From Desulfobacterales bacterium (lineage in GTDB: Bacteria > Desulfobacterota > DSM-4660 > Desulfatiglandales > Desulfatiglandaceae), in contig JAKLQB010000732.1 in NCBI GenBank assembly GCA_022013615.1, positions 1 through 5,800 on the forward strand: a stretch of 5,800 bases of DNA, in the 5' to 3' direction. The notes beneath the pieces are model-generated. The model was not told the DNA's origin. It made no database searches and saw nothing but the letters and a program-made list of their open reading frames with translations. Made by a program: the position numbers and the translations under genes. Shown here one piece after another: positions 5,574 to 5,800 of the stretch. Positions within the stretch are counted from its first letter, which is position 1, and each line of letters begins with the position of its first letter.

Positions 5574-5600
5574 AACTCCCGCGAGGCAAAACGGGCAGTT
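5574..5600 (-). terminator. Hairpin at the 3' end of the GNAT gene, weak terminator candidate
   Basis: AACTCCCG (5574-5581) pairs with CGGGCAGTT (5592-5600) to give eight pairs with one bulged C, around a ten-base loop. It begins at the stop codon of the minus-strand GNAT gene. No clear U-run follows on that strand, so terminator function is uncertain; it could instead protect the transcript end. Confidence 0.3.
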
Positions 5601-5800
5601 AAAAGTCCAGTTCCTTTCTGAGGTTAATAAAATTACTCCGATCAAAGTCCAGAGTCTTGAAAAAGGACAAAAGGTCAACAGAATCCCAGAGCACAGAGTT
5701 AAAAACGTGCTTAATACCCCTGTTCTGACAGGCTCTGAGTATTTCCTTGGCCAATCTCTTCCCTATGCCCTGGCCCATAAACTGGGGGTCTACACCCAAC
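5599..5800 (-). CDS. GNAT family N-acetyltransferase, C-terminal part (5' end outside window)
   Basis: About 67 codons of the C-terminal half are visible. VDPQFMGQGIGKRLAKEIL is motif A of the GNAT fold, with the Q-x-x-G-x-G/I-G acetyl-CoA pyrophosphate-binding loop. SVDLLSFFKTLDF followed by RSNFINLRKEL matches the motif B region and closing strand, where FF...GF is usual. The frame is open to the right edge; the TTG at 5799-5797 is an internal Leu codon, not a start. The enzyme would transfer an acetyl group from acetyl-CoA to an amine; the substrate cannot be told. The stop codon sits inside a hairpin (5574-5600). It is convergent with the TIGR03084 gene across a 327-nt AT-rich gap, so the two are transcriptionally separate. 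Confidence 0.8.
   Translation of the reverse strand, partial: LGVDPQFMGQGIGKRLAKEILRACQNRGIKHVFNSVLWDSVDLLSFFKTLDFDRSNFINLRKELDF

Larger units (their letters stand above)
5272..5598. other. AT-rich intergenic stretch with no recognisable gene
   Basis: Neither strand has a long open frame and no family is recognisable. Small items seen are: a weak stem TGCCC/GGGCA just after the TIGR03084 stop; a perfect palindrome ACATATATGT (5308-5317); an A-tract after CCCCC (about 5486-5498); and, on the minus strand, an AAAGGAGG (5518-5511) leading a 12-codon TTG-started frame. It may contain the ruins of a gene, given the isolated good SD, or a promoter and regulatory zone. Confidence 0.45.

Overview
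The window looks like chromosomal DNA from a Gram-negative bacterium of moderate GC content. The closest fit is a Desulfobacterota/deltaproteobacterial lineage, inferred from gene content and protein style (a SurA_N-like exported protein beside a DUF2318 protein, a MauE-thioredoxin fusion, Shine-Dalgarno-led genes); no rRNA or other phylogenetic marker is present, so this assignment is tentative.

Positions 1-3789 hold one tight plus-strand operon whose 5' end lies outside the window. In order it encodes: the C-terminal part of a SurA_N-like protein ending in a Cys-Cys tail; a membrane-anchored DUF2318 protein with two CxxC pairs and a GGCNP motif; a MacB/FtsX-type permease whose periplasmic domain carries its own CxxC; a LolD/MacB-type ATPase; and a MauE-type membrane domain fused to a periplasmic thioredoxin domain with a CSHC active site. 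Neighbouring genes lie 41, 2 and 10 nt apart, and the last pair overlaps by 58 nt. The DUF2318 + FtsX + ABC ATPase + thioredoxin set resembles the accessory genes next to FTR1/P19 iron uptake systems (Campylobacter cj1660-cj1665 type). No FTR1 or P19 gene is visible here and there is one permease instead of two. Every non-ATPase member carries paired cysteines that are predicted to be, or may be, extracytoplasmic, which suggests a metal and/or thiol-disulfide relay coupled to an ABC machine. The operon ends in a short GTTCA-type octamer repeat that forms the C-terminal tail of the last protein.

Positions 3790-4476 look like a decayed junction. A minus-strand C-terminal half of a fumarylacetoacetate-hydrolase (FAH) family protein lacks its N-terminal half and has Glu in place of the usual Lys of the RGKSFD motif. 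It is followed by about 260 nt with no recognisable gene.

Positions 4477-5271 encode a full-length TIGR03084-type protein with the DinB/mycothiol-dependent maleylpyruvate isomerase fold and its His/Glu/His metal-site pattern. After an AT-rich gap (5272-5598) with only weak hairpins and a micro-ORF, the minus strand carries the C-terminal part of a GNAT acetyltransferase that runs off the right edge.
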